From Providencia alcalifaciens (GTDB lineage: Bacteria; Pseudomonadota; Gammaproteobacteria; Enterobacterales; Enterobacteriaceae), in the NCBI RefSeq assembly GCF_020271745.1, contig NZ_CP084296.1, positions 2,418,001-2,482,000 of the forward strand: a stretch of DNA of 64,000 bases. Reading direction: 5' to 3'. Of this stretch, positions 63,027 through 64,000 are shown piece after piece; the stretch's first letter is position 1, and every line of letters begins with the position of its first letter. The notes under the pieces are model-generated. The model was not told the DNA's origin. It ran no database searches and worked only from the letters and a program-made list of their open reading frames with translations. A program made the translations under genes and the position numbers.

Positions 63027-63735
63027 GAAAAACCTCAACTACGCCATAATCATTGATGGCTCCCCAAGTGACTTTCCCAGATGTTGGTGCCGCTTGATAA
63101 GTTAAATAGCTAAAAGGAGCGATCATTGTATTTTGTTGGCTTTGACTCATTGCAATGCGCTTTCCTCCAACCGTTAACGATGAGAGGGAGATGTAATAAG
63201 GCGTAGAGTTTGAAACCTTAATTTGCTGACCTTGTTGAGAAAAAGATAATGTTTCCATGGCCTTTTGTTGTGTCATCGCCAGCCCGTCAGGACGGTAAAA
63301 TAATTTAATCACGCTACCTGAAGAGACCGTTATTGAGCCTCCAACATTGCTGCTTTTTGTGTTTTCACTGCGTGCTTGCGAGGGCAGAGCAATAACGCGT
63401 AAGTAAAAAATAGATTCTCTATCTTGAGCAAAAGAGGCGTTACCTGTTTGTAATATCCGTAATTGATTACTGCTATCTGGTTCTAAACGGAATAAAGATG
63501 GCGTAACTGAGAAAATATTTTGTGTCTTTGTGCCTTGTACATCGCCTAAAATTTGGGCCTTCACTAAATACGGCACTGTTGATTGGCTACTGCTTGTCAC
63601 GCCAATAGCTTGACCTTGTTCTCGGTCTGTAGCGTGAAAAACAATTCGTGAGCTGTCCAAGGAAATGCCTGCCATTGCACTGACAGTAAAAAAAAGCCCT
63701 AATGAACCAGTCAACAGTGAACGATAAAATGTCAT
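63010..63735 (-). CDS. Fimbrial chaperone (first of three)
   Basis: 241 residues, PapD-like: signal peptide ending AMAG, ISLDSSRIVFHATDREQGQAIGV, TPSLFRLEPDSSNQLRIL and QDRESIFYLRVIALPS. It comes directly after the major pilin gene and its hairpin. The usual single-chaperone systems place it here or next to the usher; here two more follow. Confidence 0.92.
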   Translation of the reverse strand: MTFYRSLLTGSLGLFFTVSAMAGISLDSSRIVFHATDREQGQAIGVTSSSQSTVPYLVKAQILGDVQGTKTQNIFSVTPSLFRLEPDSSNQLRILQTGNASFAQDRESIFYLRVIALPSQARSENTKSSNVGGSITVSSGSVIKLFYRPDGLAMTQQKAMETLSFSQQGQQIKVSNSTPYYISLSSLTVGGKRIAMSQSQQNTMIAPFSYLTYQAAPTSGKVTWGAINDYGVVEVFHGVVQ

Positions 63736-63753
63736 GTTTATGTACTCCGCTAT

Positions 63754-63788
63754 CTCAGTAAGCTCATCATTAATATGAACTTACTGAG
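63754..63788 (-). promoter_or_regulatory. Intercistronic hairpin after the major pilin gene
   Basis: CTCAGTAAG (63754-63762) pairs with CTTACTGAG (63780-63788), and inner TCAT/ATGA extends the stem after a mismatch. No T run follows on the minus strand. This suits a partial terminator or RNA-stabilising hairpin that keeps pilin mRNA above that of downstream genes, as described for pap-type operons. Confidence 0.65.
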
Positions 63789-63799
63789 CATTTTATGGA

Positions 63800-64000
63800 T
63801 TAGTTAACGATATAAGCGACTAAAACGGGAGCACTGTAAGCACCTGGTTTAGGTTGCATATCGGTTGTTGCCATACCCACTTTGAAAGCGTAATCACCGC
63901 TAGTCGCATCCGTTGCGATAGCGACTGTGGTACCTTCATTGGCGCTTAAAATCGTGGTGTTATCTGATTTCGCCACCATAAAACCGACAGTATCTGTGTC
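63800..64000 (-). CDS. Major fimbrial subunit, C-terminal part (runs off the window)
   Basis: 66 codons enter from the window edge and stop at 63800-63802. The peptide VGFMVAKSDNTTILSANEGTTVAIATDA, then GDYAFKVGMATTDMQPKPGAYSAPVLVAYIVN is like the C-terminal half of type 1-like major pilins, with the penultimate-strand pattern A.VxVAYxVN. It is the promoter-proximal gene seen so far in the operon. Confidence 0.85.
   Translation of the reverse strand, partial: DTDTVGFMVAKSDNTTILSANEGTTVAIATDATSGDYAFKVGMATTDMQPKPGAYSAPVLVAYIVN

Overview
The window reads as a chromosomal segment of a Morganellaceae member, most likely Providencia. The basis is inference from protein similarity: an Enterobacterales backbone (mltC-yggX-mutY, trmB-yggL-glsB-yggN, hemW-rdgB-yggT-proC-yggS, yqgF-yqgE-gshB-rsmE, lysR/lysA), moderately low GC, and a fimbrial operon ending in an MrpJ-type regulator. 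No rRNA or species marker is present, so genus is not proven.

The left half (about 1-35250) is a composite genomic island at the 3' end of a tRNA-Phe gene (35251-35326, minus strand). The intact P4-type integrase (33781-35055) lies beside the tRNA. A damaged copy of the tRNA 3' end (1795-1815) marks the far boundary. Beyond it is a second, older element: an integrase N-terminal stump (1468-1629), an AmiD-type amidase and the end of a GH3 glycosidase. A third integrase piece, a C-terminal stump, sits at 33408-33626.

Within the island, 2234-5509 is a CP4-44/CP4-57-like block (YeeT, YeeS/RadC, DUF932, ArdB) plus an unknown protein. The stretch 5978-10212 is a duplicated satellite-type module: a Gp2-like HUH protein with nested inverted repeats upstream, an NYN-like protein, two AlpA regulators and two zinc-ribbon proteins. 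The stretch 10213-13247 is a graveyard of fragments. A JUMPstart/ops element at 13248 then leads into a Wzy-dependent polysaccharide cluster (13355-31373): rmlB, rmlA, wzx, a VioA-like aminotransferase, a GNAT acetyltransferase, an ATP-grasp ligase, glycosyltransferases, wzy, gnu, wza-wzb-wzc and galE. The gene set suggests a dTDP-4-amino-4,6-dideoxyhexose that may be acylated with an amino acid, built on WecA-initiated GlcNAc or GalNAc. IS1-family debris interrupts the middle. A PAAR remnant, ArdA and a glycine-zipper protein close the island.

The right half is ordinary backbone from mltC to lysA with a few accessory insertions: a Fur-box siderophore-binding protein, an orphan prepilin peptidase, and an MBL-fold protein divergent from a LysR regulator. 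The window ends in a large minus-strand chaperone-usher operon (55382 to beyond 64000). It has three chaperones, three minor subunits (two with an extra CxxC), an usher, a tip adhesin, a distal MrpJ-like regulator, and a hairpin just after the major pilin gene.
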